Positions 1 through 8,704 are shown, numbered from the stretch's first letter. The stretch: DNA of 24,209 nucleotides from an uncultured Candidatus Competibacteraceae bacterium (GCA_937960715.1 CALGOO010000031.1:1-24209); one strand, 5' to 3'. Program-made: numbers and translations. Notes: generated by a model from the sequence alone, not told the origin.

Positions 1-44
1 GCGCCGATGATCGTATGAGCATCACTCATGCTAAAGTAGGTCAT
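1..44 (-). CDS. Possible 5' fragment of an unidentified gene running off the left edge
   Basis: On the minus strand an ATG at 44 opens a frame of 14 codons (MTYFSMSDAHTIIG) that reaches the window edge without a stop. A GGGAG-like element lies about 7 bases upstream. The fragment is too short to identify. In E. coli the gene next to rpmB is radC, but neither strand here encodes a recognisable RadC end. The interval 45-160 between this start and rpmB holds no gene I can support; it should contain the rpmB promoter, but I see no convincing -35/-10 pair. Confidence 0.25.
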   Translation of the reverse strand, partial: MTYFSMSDAHTIIG

Positions 45-160
45 CGCCAGGCTCCCATACCCTAAAACCCCTTGAGCGAGGAGCTTGGCGTTTGTGGGAA
101 AATTTGCCGTAAACCCGCGAGCGTCATGGATCCGGCCATGGCCGGTTGGAGACCGATCCG

Positions 161-397
161 ATGTCCAGAATTTGTCAGGTGACAGGGAAGCGTCCCATTA
201 CTGGAAACAACGTATCCCACGCCAACAATAGAACCCGCCGCCGCTTTCTGCCAAACCTGCATGTGCATCGGTTTTGGGTCGAAAGCGAACAGCGTTTCGT
301 GCGGTTGCGGGTATCCTGCCACGGAATGCGCATCATCGATAAGAAGGGGATCGACGCCGTCCTCGCTGAGTTGCGTGTCCGAGGTGAGAAATTTTAA
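161..397 (+). CDS. rpmB: 50S ribosomal protein L28
   Basis: Structural protein of the large ribosomal subunit. The 78-residue product begins MSRICQVTGKRPITGNNVSH and continues with the arginine-rich NNRTRRRFLPNL stretch, both hallmarks of proteobacterial L28, and its length is that expected for the family. A TTG at 146 would add five residues. The ATG at 161 is preferred because it gives the conserved N-terminus and has GGAGA about eight bases upstream. The gene is followed after 12 bases by rpmG, the classical L28-L33 operon. Identity is seen directly in the sequence; function is established for the family. Confidence 0.98.
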   Translation: MSRICQVTGKRPITGNNVSHANNRTRRRFLPNLHVHRFWVESEQRFVRLRVSCHGMRIIDKKGIDAVLAELRVRGEKF

Positions 398-409
398 GGA
401 GTGACTGCC

Positions 410-565
410 ATGCGCGACAAAATTAAATTGGTCTCCACGGCTGGTACGGGGCATTTCTACACCACGACCAAGAACAAGCGCACGACGCCCGAGAAGTTGG
501 AAATGAGGAAATTTGACCCCGTCGTTCGCAAACATGTTCTCTACAAGGAAGCCAAGATCAAATAA
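410..565 (+). CDS. rpmG: 50S ribosomal protein L33
   Basis: A 51-residue protein starting MRDKIKLVSTAGTGHFYTTT and ending EAKIK, typical of bacterial L33 in the large subunit. AAGGAG lies about eight bases before the ATG. It contains no cysteine, so it is the zinc-independent (C-minus) form, usual in gammaproteobacteria. It is co-directional with rpmB and followed by a strong hairpin. In E. coli mutM follows rpmG directly. Here mutM lies about 4.3 kb further on, beyond a convergent psiE-like gene and an ABC operon. Confidence 0.98.
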   Translation: MRDKIKLVSTAGTGHFYTTTKNKRTTPEKLEMRKFDPVVRKHVLYKEAKIK

Positions 566-592
566 GCGCCTACATCGCTTTTCGCCGATAAC

Positions 593-632
593 AAAACCCA
601 AGAACCCGCCTGATGGCGGGTTCTTGGGTTTT
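593..632. terminator. Bidirectional intrinsic terminator between rpmG and psiE
   Basis: A perfect inverted repeat with an 18-base stem (593-610 paired with 615-632) and a TGAT loop. The base of the stem is AAAA on the left and TTTT on the right, so it can act as a Rho-independent terminator on either strand. It sits 27 bases after the rpmG stop and 13 bases beyond the end of the convergent psiE-like gene, as expected for a shared terminator. Confidence 0.9.
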
Positions 633-645
633 GGGCCTTTAAAAT

Positions 646-1128
646 TCAGTCAGTTTTCTTTACAACCAGCCAATAGCCGATGCTGAGCGCGAAGACCACG
701 GCCGCCGTTGCCCAGATATACTCCGGTTCCACGGTCTTGTAATCCAGCACGATGACTTTGCGGGCGATCGCCATCAGTGCCGTGGCCAGCACGAGTTTGA
801 CATGCAACACGTCGTCCCGCAGGTACAATACGATGTTAAGAAAAATTTCGATGGCGATTAGGGTAGCCATGAAAGCGCCAAACGAAACCAGAATGTCATT
901 GACATTCAATAGCCCGAGGGGTGATGTCGTCGCCCGTTCGTAAAGCACCCAGGCCACATCGGCGACGCTCCACATGATCACCAGTGTCATCAACACGGCC
1001 AGTACCCGCACGCAGAAGCGAATGATCACATGCAGCCAGTGGATTAAGGGCTCCTCGGTTTCATTGATATGCAGACCCTCGGCTGGGTCTTGATCGGATA
1101 GCGTGGAATGATTGGATGGATTTTCCAT
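646..1128 (-). CDS. PsiE-family phosphate-starvation-inducible membrane protein
   Basis: A 160-residue inner-membrane protein. After a soluble N-terminus of about 30 residues come four hydrophobic segments (about 33-57, 70-100, 107-125 and 138-155). The stretch DVLHVKLVLATALMAIARKV followed by VLDYK and a final hydrophobic helix matches the PsiE family (PF06146). The family was named for phosphate-starvation induction in E. coli, but its biochemical role is not established. The gene converges on rpmG and is divergent from the ABC operon to the right. I see no clear Pho box. The start at 1128 has only a weak GGAAT-type ribosome binding site. Confidence 0.85.
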   Translation of the reverse strand: MENPSNHSTLSDQDPAEGLHINETEEPLIHWLHVIIRFCVRVLAVLMTLVIMWSVADVAWVLYERATTSPLGLLNVNDILVSFGAFMATLIAIEIFLNIVLYLRDDVLHVKLVLATALMAIARKVIVLDYKTVEPEYIWATAAVVFALSIGYWLVVKKTD

Positions 1129-1223
1129 AGTGGTGATTCCAGCGACGAGCGGGAGGGATGGCTTGGGTCAATGACCATTTTCATCCTATCGCCCTTCGAA
1201 TGCCAATGCCTGTCGAAAGTGTC

Positions 1224-2162
1224 ATGACTGGCGAGACGCTGGTAGCGGTCGAGGGGCTGAGCCGTCGCCATGGCCAGACCCAGGCGGTTGACGCAGTCAG
1301 CTTTACCCTGAAGCGCGGCCAGATTCTGGGTTTTCTCGGACTCAATGGCGCGGGCAAGTCCACAACCATGCGACTGCTGGCAGGCGTCCTGGCGCCGGAC
1401 GCCGGGCGCATTTTGATCAACGGGACCGATCTGTTGGACCAGCCGCGACAGGCCAAGCAAGCCATCGGTTATCTGCCCGAACAGCCGCCACTCTATCGGG
1501 AATTGACCGTGGACGAACAGTTGCGCTACAGCGCCGGCCTGCATGGACTTGACCGCGCGGCCAGTCACCGATCCGTGGCGCGGGCCAAGATTCGATGTGG
1601 GCTGGCGAATGTTGGCCGGCGGCTGATTGGCAACCTGTCCAAGGGTTACCGGCAGCGGGTCGGTATCGCTCAGGCCCTGTTGCACGATCCACCAGTACTA
1701 ATCCTGGATGAGCCAACGGTGGGCCTGGACCCGATTCAGACGCGGGAAATGCGCGCCCTGGTTCGCGAGCTTGGCCAAGAACGCGGCGTGATTTTGTCCA
1801 CGCATTTGCTGCCGGAAGTTCAGGCGACCTGTAGTCACGTTCAGATCATGCGGTCCGGGCGGTTGGTATTCGCGGGCGCGCTGGCCGAACTGCGGCAGCA
1901 GCGGCAATCCGCCTGCCTGCGCATTGGGTTGAACGCGCCGCCGCCGGTGGCGGACCTGGCGCGATTGCCAGCGGTTACGCAGATTGAAAATTTAGGCGGT
2001 GGTCAGTTCCGGCTCCATCATGCCGCTGGCGCCGCGCCCACCCAAACATTGCTCGATCAGGCCCGCGCCAATGGCTGGGAATTGTGGGAATTGACGCCGG
2101 AACGGGCCAGCCTGGAGCAGATTTTTGTCGAACTGACGCTGGGACGGGAGACCGCCGAATGA
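1224..2162 (+). CDS. ABC transporter ATP-binding protein, GldA/CcmA-like
   Basis: Cytoplasmic ATPase of an ABC-2-type transporter, about 312 residues. Walker A is GLNGAGKST (about 39-47), the signature is LSKGYRQRVG, Walker B is VLILDEPTVGLDP, and the switch histidine lies in STHLLPE. The C-terminal 90 residues are the variable extension seen in Gld/Nos-type ATPases. The frame is open from an ATG at 1158, where GGGAGGG abuts the start codon. I chose the ATG at 1224 because it places the usual short N-terminus before the first strand, but the start is uncertain (1158, 1200 and 1206 are possible). Its stop overlaps the next start (ATGA), so it is coupled to the permease. Substrate unknown. Confidence 0.9.
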   Translation: MTGETLVAVEGLSRRHGQTQAVDAVSFTLKRGQILGFLGLNGAGKSTTMRLLAGVLAPDAGRILINGTDLLDQPRQAKQAIGYLPEQPPLYRELTVDEQLRYSAGLHGLDRAASHRSVARAKIRCGLANVGRRLIGNLSKGYRQRVGIAQALLHDPPVLILDEPTVGLDPIQTREMRALVRELGQERGVILSTHLLPEVQATCSHVQIMRSGRLVFAGALAELRQQRQSACLRIGLNAPPPVADLARLPAVTQIENLGGGQFRLHHAAGAAPTQTLLDQARANGWELWELTPERASLEQIFVELTLGRETAE

Positions 2163-2908
2163 TTCGGGTGATCGCGGCCCGCGAGTTGCGCGGCCTGTTT
2201 CTGTCGCCGCTGGCCTGGACGCTGTTGGCGGTCAACGAGGCACTGCTGGCCTGGGTCTTCATCATCCTGGTCAATGACTTTCAAAACACGAGGGGACGGC
2301 TGGCCGCGCTGGAGCACGCGCCCGGCGTGACCGATCTGGTGGTTGCGCCGCTGCTTCGGGTCGCCGCCTGGGGGGTATTATTGTTGACCCCCGTGTTGAC
2401 CATGCGGTTGTTCAGCGAGGAACGGCGCGCTGGCACAATTGACCTCCTGCTGTCCGCGCCGGTGAGCGCAAGCCAGATCGTCCTGGGCAAGTATCTGGGG
2501 GTGCTGGCGTTTCTCCTGAGCGCGGTCGCGTTGATGGCGTTGATGCCGCTGGCGCTGATGGCGGGCGCGACGCTGGATGGCGGCAGGGTGTTGGCCGGGT
2601 TATTGGGGCTGGGTTTGCTCGCCGCCAGTTGCGCCGCCGCCGGCCTGTACCTGTCGTCGCTTACCGCGCAGCCGATCGTGGCGGCGACCGCGACTTTTGG
2701 ATTGCTGTTGGCTTTCTGGATCGTGGATTTGGGGGCTGCTCAGGGAACAGCCAGCGCGCTGTTCGGCTATCTGTCGCTGCCGCGACATAGCGACGCCCTG
2801 TTGCTTGGTTTGGTGCGGAGCGAGGATGTCGCCTATTACCTGCTGTTCAGCGTGGCGTTCCTGGGATTGACTATCCGCCGACTCGACAACCTCCGGCTGC
2901 GAGGTTGA
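2159..2908 (+). CDS. ABC-2 type permease, GldF/NosY-like
   Basis: A 249-residue inner-membrane protein with about six hydrophobic segments. It begins MIRVIAARELRGLFLSPLAW, the typical entry into the first helix of NosY/GldF-like permeases. The conserved LFSEERRAGTIDLLLSAPVS motif of this permease group lies at about 84-103. It overlaps the ATPase by four bases, and three bases separate it from the GldG-like gene, so the three are one transcription unit. Together they resemble the gliding-associated GldA-GldF-GldG set. Relatives occur widely in non-gliding bacteria, so a gliding role should not be assumed. Its transport substrate is unknown. Confidence 0.88.
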   Translation: MIRVIAARELRGLFLSPLAWTLLAVNEALLAWVFIILVNDFQNTRGRLAALEHAPGVTDLVVAPLLRVAAWGVLLLTPVLTMRLFSEERRAGTIDLLLSAPVSASQIVLGKYLGVLAFLLSAVALMALMPLALMAGATLDGGRVLAGLLGLGLLAASCAAAGLYLSSLTAQPIVAATATFGLLLAFWIVDLGAAQGTASALFGYLSLPRHSDALLLGLVRSEDVAYYLLFSVAFLGLTIRRLDNLRLRG

Positions 2909-2911
2909 TCC

Positions 2912-4288
2912 ATGCGGCTCGATGCCTCTCCACGACGACGGCTGTGGCTGCAAAACCAGTTGTTCACGCTGCTGTTCGGGCTGGTGATCGGCCTGCTGGC
3001 CTGGCTGAGCACCCGTTATCCGATGCAGGCCGACTGGACCGTCAACGGCCGCAATACCTTGTCGGCGGCTAGCCAAACCCTCCTGGCCCGCTTGGATGGG
3101 CCGATTCGGATCACCGCCTATGTCCGCGAGCAGTCGGCCCCGCGTGATGCCATTGCCCGGCTGATTGGCCGTTATCAACGCCATAAGCCCGACCTGGCCT
3201 TGCGCTTCGTCAATCCCGATCTGGCGCCGGACCGGGCGCGCGAGCTGGGCATTGTCCAAGAGGGCGAGTTGTATGTGGAGTACCAGGGGCGCGGTGTAAA
3301 ACTCCAGCAACTCGGCGAACCGGCCCTGACTCGGGTCTTGCAGCGCCTGAGCCGTCCGCAAGAACAAGTCGTGCTGTTTCTCGACGGCCATGGCGAACGT
3401 AAGCCGCTCGGGATCGCCAATCACGATCTTGGAGCATTCGGCCGGGAGTTGGAAAAGATCGGGATTCGGCCTCGTTCGCTCGATCTGGCGGTGAAGACGC
3501 GAATTCCCGCCGAAGCCGCCGCATTCGTCATCGCCGGGCCGCAACTGCCTCTGCCATCGGACGCGGTCGAGGCGATTCTGGCGTATGTGCGGCAAGGTGG
3601 TCATCTACTGTGGCTATTGGAACCGGACGACCCTTCCGGCCTGCAATCCCTGGCGGCGGCGCTGGGCATCGCCCGATTGCCTGGCGTGGCCGTGGACGCG
3701 GACGCACCGACTCTGGGCATTAAAAATCCCGCCTTTATTCCCATCGCCGATTATGGCCCACATCCCATCACCGAAACGTTGCGGACTCCCGCGTTGTTGC
3801 CCATGGCGGCGGCGCTGGATGTCCGCCCTGGCGCCGGCTGGACGGCCACGGCGCTGCTGGAAAGTCAGTCTCGAAGCTGGACCGAGACCGGTCCGCTCGG
3901 TGGTCCACTGCGATTCGATCCCGACCGCGCCGAACGATCCGGACCCTTGACCGTGGGCGTGGCGCTGGTCCGACCCCGACCCGGCCCGACCTCGGACTTC
4001 AACCCACCCGCCGCCCATCAACAAAGGGTCGTCGTCGTCGGCGATGGTGATTTTCTCTCGAATACCTATCTGGGCAACGGCGCCAATCTGGAACTGGGCT
4101 TGAACATTTTCAACTGGTTGACTCTGGATGAAGCCCTGGTTCTCATTGCACCCCGGACGGTGCCCGATCCGGATCTGAATCTGGCGGAAGGCGCTCTGGC
4201 GTTGATCGCGGCGACATTCCTGGTCGGATTACCGGGGATGCTGTTCGCCTGTGGTTGGCTGATTTGGCTGCGGCGACGGCGGCGTTAG
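2912..4288 (+). CDS. GldG-family ABC system auxiliary protein
   Basis: A 458-residue protein anchored at both ends: a transmembrane helix at about 16-35 and another at about 432-452, followed by a run of arginines. The long middle part faces the periplasm by topology. It contains the GldG/IFT-like domain, recognisable from FLDGHGERKPLGI, the segment up to AYVRQGGHLLWLLEPDDPSG, and a later VVVVGDGDFLSN motif. Such proteins accompany a GldA/GldF-type ATPase and permease. They are thought to form the extracytoplasmic part of the complex, but the cargo is undefined. It is the third gene of the operon and is separated from the fourth by only two bases. Confidence 0.85.
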   Translation: MRLDASPRRRLWLQNQLFTLLFGLVIGLLAWLSTRYPMQADWTVNGRNTLSAASQTLLARLDGPIRITAYVREQSAPRDAIARLIGRYQRHKPDLALRFVNPDLAPDRARELGIVQEGELYVEYQGRGVKLQQLGEPALTRVLQRLSRPQEQVVLFLDGHGERKPLGIANHDLGAFGRELEKIGIRPRSLDLAVKTRIPAEAAAFVIAGPQLPLPSDAVEAILAYVRQGGHLLWLLEPDDPSGLQSLAAALGIARLPGVAVDADAPTLGIKNPAFIPIADYGPHPITETLRTPALLPMAAALDVRPGAGWTATALLESQSRSWTETGPLGGPLRFDPDRAERSGPLTVGVALVRPRPGPTSDFNPPAAHQQRVVVVGDGDFLSNTYLGNGANLELGLNIFNWLTLDEALVLIAPRTVPDPDLNLAEGALALIAATFLVGLPGMLFACGWLIWLRRRRR

Positions 4289-4290
4289 GC

Positions 4291-4833
4291 GTGAACACAC
4301 TGGCGCGTCGGTGCTGGCTGAATGTGAGTCTGCTAGGGCTGGTCGGCGGACTGGTGGCGCTGGCGTTGCTTGAACCCGGTCGGGAACAATCAGCGACGAT
4401 TCCGCCGCTTTTGGATCTGACCGCTGAACGTATCGAACGCATTGCGGTTGAACGGCTAGGGCAGGAGCGGCTGGCGTTCGAGCGGCGCGGCGGCCAGTGG
4501 TGGATGATCGCGCCGGAACAGGGATTGGCCAATCCGGTGTTGATTCACCCGATTCTAAGATTTGCCGAGGCACGTTGCGTGCTCGGCTACGCCGTCGCCG
4601 ACCTGGATTTGCCCCAGCTGCGGCTCGATCCGCCCCGCCTGCGACTGTGGCTGAACCAGCGGGAAATTCACTTTGGCGACACCGCCCCGACCGATGGCCA
4701 GCGTTATCTGCGGATCGGCGGGACCGTCCATCTGTGTCCCGACCGATGGTATCCACTGTTGACCAGCGCCGCCGCCGGTTTCCTGGCCGCGCCCATCGAG
4801 TCCCCGGTGTTGAACGCCACGAGGCGTGACTAA
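4291..4833 (+). CDS. Small membrane-anchored protein, DUF4340-like, of the Gld-type ABC operon
   Basis: About 180 residues. A single transmembrane helix near the N-terminus (SLLGLVGGLVALALLEPG) is followed by a short extracytoplasmic region. The motif ERIAVERLGQERLAFERRGGQWWM, giving way to a predicted beta-rich part, resembles a short DUF4340 domain, commonly encoded after GldG-like genes. The GTG at 4291, two bases after the GldG stop, is preferred. An upstream ATG at 4255 would force a 34-base overlap. The stop TAA overlaps the mutM ATG (TAATG), implying co-translation with mutM. The domain call is moderate, and the role is inferred from operon membership. Confidence 0.7.
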   Translation: MNTLARRCWLNVSLLGLVGGLVALALLEPGREQSATIPPLLDLTAERIERIAVERLGQERLAFERRGGQWWMIAPEQGLANPVLIHPILRFAEARCVLGYAVADLDLPQLRLDPPRLRLWLNQREIHFGDTAPTDGQRYLRIGGTVHLCPDRWYPLLTSAAAGFLAAPIESPVLNATRRD

Positions 4834-5648
4834 TGCCCGAACTACCCGAAGTCGAAACCGTCCGCCGGGGCCTCGCGCCACACCTGACCGGCCAGACCGT
4901 GACCGGGGTGGTGGTGCGGCAGCCCCGGCTGCGTTGGCCGGTGGCGGAGGAACTGGCGGCGCAACTGCCGGGACAAACCATCCGACGGGTCGAGCGCCGG
5001 GCCAAATACTTGTTGCTGCGCACCGATGCCGGGACGGCGATTTTCCATCTGGGCATGACCGGACGGCTGCGCCTCCTGCCTACCGACGCGCCGCTGCAAA
5101 AGCATGATCACGCGGATTTGATCCTGGCCAGCGGCCAACGCCTGCGGTTCAACGACAGCCGTCGGTTCGGCGCGTTGCTGTGGACCACGGAGCCGCCGGA
5201 ACGGCATCCGCTGCTCCAGGCGCTGGGACCGGAGCCGTTCGACGCCGCCTTTTCCGGCGCCTATCTGCGCCAGCGGGCGCAAGGCCGCGCGCCAGCCGTC
5301 AAAACTTTCATCATGAACAACCATGTTGTGGTCGGGGTCGGCAATATCTACGCCAACGAATCGCTGTTCGCCGCCGGAATCAATCCGTTGCGACCGGCGG
5401 GCCGGCTTGCCGAGGCGGAATGCGACCGGCTGGCGGTGGCGATTCGAGAGATTCTGACCGAGGCGATTCGGCAGGGCGGCACGACCTTGCGGGATTTCAT
5501 CGGCGGCGACGGGGAGCCGGGATATTTTCAACAATCCCTGCGGGTCTATGATCGTCGTGGAGCGCCCTGCGTCGCGTGCGGCCAGCCGATCCAACGTTGT
5601 CGGGTGGGCCAGCGGGCGACGTACTACTGTCCGTGTTGCCAGCGCTAA
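4833..5648 (+). CDS. mutM: Formamidopyrimidine-DNA glycosylase
   Basis: Base-excision-repair enzyme that removes 8-oxoguanine and formamidopyrimidines and nicks the abasic site. The 271-residue product starts MPELPEVETVRRGL, giving the catalytic Pro2 and Glu3 after Met removal. The conserved lysine is in RRAKYLLL, and the helix-two-turns-helix residues NNHVVVGVGNIYANESLF are present. The C-terminal zinc finger keeps all four cysteines (C246, C249, C266, C269). Length is normal. It begins inside the stop of the preceding gene and ends three bases into the stop of the convergent exported-protein gene, leaving no room for a classical terminator. Confidence 0.98.
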   Translation: MPELPEVETVRRGLAPHLTGQTVTGVVVRQPRLRWPVAEELAAQLPGQTIRRVERRAKYLLLRTDAGTAIFHLGMTGRLRLLPTDAPLQKHDHADLILASGQRLRFNDSRRFGALLWTTEPPERHPLLQALGPEPFDAAFSGAYLRQRAQGRAPAVKTFIMNNHVVVGVGNIYANESLFAAGINPLRPAGRLAEAECDRLAVAIREILTEAIRQGGTTLRDFIGGDGEPGYFQQSLRVYDRRGAPCVACGQPIQRCRVGQRATYYCPCCQR

Positions 5649-6943
5649 CCCGATTCCATTGGCGCCGGCTCGGTGGGCGATGCCGGTGGCGCCGGGGCGG
5701 TGGGCTCGGCGGGTTCGGTCGTTGGCGCGGTGGGCGGAGACAGTGGCGCCGACGGAACCATTCCACCCTTCCTGATGGAAGGCGCATAGATGACCATCAC
5801 GGTGGTCGTATCCTGGCCACCGAGGCGTTTGACTATCGCCGTTGACGGCAACCGGCCCTCGCGCAAGGCGCGCAAACCGGAATCCTCCTTGGCCGCGCTC
5901 AAAATCAGATCACGGATTTGCCCGAACCGGCGCGCGCTTGATTCGGCGTTATCGTAACCACTGGCGGCGGCGCGAATTTGCTCCCGGCCAGCCTCATCCA
6001 GCGTACCTTGCCAGATGGCGTCGTCCCCGGCAGCCAGGCCCAGGAGCGCCCCGGTCGCGTGGTCGATGGCGATTTGCTCGGCGGCGCGCGCCGGCTCCTG
6101 GGCTTGGGTCGCGGGGGCCGATAGTGTTCCGATCGGATGGATGGCATAGCCGACCAGCGCCATTTCACCGGTGGCATTGACCACGATCAGCCGGTTGCCG
6201 ACCGACGGAACCAACCCGTTTTCGACTTCGGCCTGGGTCTGCCGAAGACCTTCCCGTAGCGACGCGGCTTCCATGGCGCTGGCGGTGGGTCGCGTCAGTC
6301 GGGCGGCGGTTTTGGGCGTGGTCACCAGATGAACGCGGCTCGCGTGGCTGACCGAATCGTCCTCGATCGCGTAGGCGACGAAGCCGCGCGCCAGGATGTC
6401 GAGCGCCTGCTCGTGGCGCTCCTGGTCGTTGGTGGCGAGATTGGTCAGCGCCAGCCGGATGGCGTCATTTTGCTCCAGCTTCTCGGTCACGCGCCGCTGG
6501 GCTTCCGGCGAGAGCGCCCGTAAGCATTCCTTCAACCGGCTTCGTGCATCCACGAACGCCTTGAACCATGCCTTGGCTTGGATTCGTTGGACCGTGTCCG
6601 GAGAGGCGGTGGTCGCAAGGTCGGCCGTCCCGGTCGCCACCCAACCGAAGCCGGCGCCGCCGAAGCGGATCAGCCAGCAGCCGGCGGCGCGTTGCCCGAT
6701 CGCGGCGGCGATGGCGTCCTGAGCGGTTTGGGCGTGGAGCGCCGTTTTCCCGGTCATCGCGTCCTTGATGGCGCGGGCCCGGCCAGCGCCGCGCCGTAAC
6801 AGGCTTGGCGCGGCGCCGGTCTGCAATGGCGCGACGAATTCATCGGCCTCGGGTTTGACCGCTGAGGCCGGCAGGGGCGCCAGCCAGGACAGGCTGCCGA
6901 GCAGCAAACCGGCGTGGAGGAAGGAACACGTGACTTTGCCCAT
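5645..6943 (-). CDS. Exported protein of unknown function with proline-rich tail
   Basis: About 432 residues. The ATG at 6943 is preferred over the upstream start at 6982 because CTGGAG lies about eight bases ahead of it. It also yields a clean signal peptide (basic MGKVTC, a hydrophobic core, and ASA cleavage before VKPEAD), so the product is probably periplasmic or secreted. The middle is alanine-rich and mainly helical. The last 35 residues are a low-complexity Pro/Thr/Ala/Glu tail (TAPTTEPAEPTAPAPPASPT). I do not recognise a domain. It is transcribed on the same strand as the HD-GYP-like gene, 79 bases downstream of it, and they may share a transcript. Confidence 0.75.
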   Translation of the reverse strand: MGKVTCSFLHAGLLLGSLSWLAPLPASAVKPEADEFVAPLQTGAAPSLLRRGAGRARAIKDAMTGKTALHAQTAQDAIAAAIGQRAAGCWLIRFGGAGFGWVATGTADLATTASPDTVQRIQAKAWFKAFVDARSRLKECLRALSPEAQRRVTEKLEQNDAIRLALTNLATNDQERHEQALDILARGFVAYAIEDDSVSHASRVHLVTTPKTAARLTRPTASAMEAASLREGLRQTQAEVENGLVPSVGNRLIVVNATGEMALVGYAIHPIGTLSAPATQAQEPARAAEQIAIDHATGALLGLAAGDDAIWQGTLDEAGREQIRAAASGYDNAESSARRFGQIRDLILSAAKEDSGLRALREGRLPSTAIVKRLGGQDTTTVMVIYAPSIRKGGMVPSAPLSPPTAPTTEPAEPTAPAPPASPTEPAPMESG

Positions 6944-7022
6944 CGAAGCAACTCCAGGGGATGGCGTCGGGTGGCGCGGCATCCTGGGACACCATGGGCC
7001 GATTGCCGCCGATCGCGGGTCG

Positions 7023-8657
7023 TCAGGGGGCGTAACCGGGAATCCGACTCACGTCCACCGCGTCGATTTGCTCGGGCTGAAGGTACTGTCGAGCGTAATC
7101 GAGCCAGACGCCGTCGCGGACGAAGACATCGAACAGGTCGGGATCGATTCGATGATTCCAAACCATCTGGCCGAGAATGTGCATGACTTCACTCAGCGGT
7201 TTGCCGGGCTTGTAGGGGCGGTCGCTGGCGGTCAGGGCCTCGAACACGTCGGCCAGGCAGATGATGCGAGCGGGCGTGGGCAGTTGCGCTTCGCCCAGAC
7301 CACGATGGTAGCCGCGACCGTCGAGTTGTTCGTGGTGGCAGCCGGCGTATTCGGGTACGTTGCGCAGCGTATTGGGCCAGGGCAGGGCGGTCAGCATGCG
7401 CAGGGTCAGCGCGACGTGCTCCTCGATGACGAGACGTTCGTCCGAATTCAATGTACCCTTTGCGATGCAGAGATTGCGCGTCTCGTCCTCGGACAGAAAA
7501 TCGGTCTCCTGGCCATCCGGCCCGACCCAGCGATAGGCGGCGATGCGCCGAACCCGGTCCTGAGCCTCGGGCCGCATGAACTCGCCGCCGGTGTTGCAGC
7601 GACGCAGGTGCTCCCGGTCGCTCTCCAGTTCGGCCAGCCGTTGCCGAAACCGCTGCTCCAACACCGGAATCGCCGCCGCGTCGCCACGCTCCAGCGCCGC
7701 CAGCTTGTCGTTCAACAACGCAATCTCGGCGTCGCGCTTGAGCACCTCGAAGCGGGTGTCCACCAGGGCGATGCGGTCGAACAGGGTTTCCAGCTTGGTC
7801 GCCTTGTCCACCACATGCACCGGCGTGGTGATCTTGCCGCAGTCGTGCAACAGGCCGGCAATCTTGATTTCGTACAATTCCTCGGGCGTGGGGCGGAAAT
7901 CCTTGAGCCGTCCCCGGTCGGAGCGGCGGGCCGCTTCGGCGATCATCATGGTCAGGATCGGCACCCGCTGGCAGTGGGCGCCGGTGTAGGGGGATTTATG
8001 GTCGATGGCGGTGTTGATCAGCTCGATCAAGCCCTCGAACAGGTTTTGGAGCTGGGCGATCAACTGATGGTTGGTCAGGGCGATGGCCGCCTGGGAAGCC
8101 AGCGACTCCGCCAGGTGCCGGTCGGCGGGCGAGAACGTGCGCACTTGACCGGTTTCCGGATCGAGGGCGTTGATGAGCTGGAACACGCCGATGATCCGGC
8201 CTTCGTGATTCTTCATCGGCACGGTCAGGAAGGAGCGGGAGCGGTAACCGGTCTTCTGGTCGAAACGGTGCGTGCCGGAAAAATCGAACGCCTGATCCGC
8301 GTAGGCGTCGTCGATCACGACCGTCGTATCGTGCAGCACGGCATAGGTGACCACCATGTTGTTGTTGGGCTGGCCGGTCGCGTCGTACAGGGGAATCGGC
8401 GGAAAGGGGATGGGCGCGCCGGCGGCCCCGCCCATGTGGAGCTGGAGCGAGTCGTTGCGCAGCACCTCGAAATGCAGTTGCCGATGGTCTTCGTTCAGCC
8501 GGTACAAGGTCCCGCCGTCGGCGTTCAGCAGGCTTTTGGCCGCCGTCAGGATGGTTTCCAGCAGCTTCGGGGTATCCCGCTCCCGGGACAACGCGATGCC
8601 GATCCGGTTGAGCTGGTCCAGGCACTGCAAGGGATCTTTGGAGTGGGAGGGATGCAT
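7023..8657 (-). CDS. GAF-domain HD-GYP-like phosphohydrolase
   Basis: A 544-residue cytoplasmic signalling protein. A GAF domain spans about 30-195 (LNADGGTLYRL, then SFLTVPMKNHEGRIIGVFQLIN). An HD domain follows with GLLHDCGKITTP (H271, D272), and the second signature is HHEQLDGRGYH at 441-451. HD-GYP enzymes hydrolyse cyclic di-GMP. In this copy the proline of GYP is replaced by histidine, and about 120 residues, partly coiled coil, separate the HD pair from this motif. Metal ligands look intact, so a phosphohydrolase role is likely, but c-di-GMP specificity is uncertain. A TTG at 8663 is possible. The ATG at 8657 has AAAGGA at a good distance and is preferred. Confidence 0.85.
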   Translation of the reverse strand: MHPSHSKDPLQCLDQLNRIGIALSRERDTPKLLETILTAAKSLLNADGGTLYRLNEDHRQLHFEVLRNDSLQLHMGGAAGAPIPFPPIPLYDATGQPNNNMVVTYAVLHDTTVVIDDAYADQAFDFSGTHRFDQKTGYRSRSFLTVPMKNHEGRIIGVFQLINALDPETGQVRTFSPADRHLAESLASQAAIALTNHQLIAQLQNLFEGLIELINTAIDHKSPYTGAHCQRVPILTMMIAEAARRSDRGRLKDFRPTPEELYEIKIAGLLHDCGKITTPVHVVDKATKLETLFDRIALVDTRFEVLKRDAEIALLNDKLAALERGDAAAIPVLEQRFRQRLAELESDREHLRRCNTGGEFMRPEAQDRVRRIAAYRWVGPDGQETDFLSEDETRNLCIAKGTLNSDERLVIEEHVALTLRMLTALPWPNTLRNVPEYAGCHHEQLDGRGYHRGLGEAQLPTPARIICLADVFEALTASDRPYKPGKPLSEVMHILGQMVWNHRIDPDLFDVFVRDGVWLDYARQYLQPEQIDAVDVSRIPGYAP

Positions 8658-8704
8658 GAGCAATCCTTTCTTCCCGGCTGGGAAGGATGGAAGGGATTTT
8701 CGAT

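Noticed and set aside
62..601. 179-codon minus-strand open frame covering rpmB and rpmG
   Set aside because: It lies antisense to two unmistakable ribosomal protein genes and ends inside no recognisable family.
2600..3604. 334-codon minus-strand open frame under the permease and GldG-like genes
   Set aside because: Low-complexity Gln/Arg-rich translation with no domain, lying opposite well-supported membrane protein genes.
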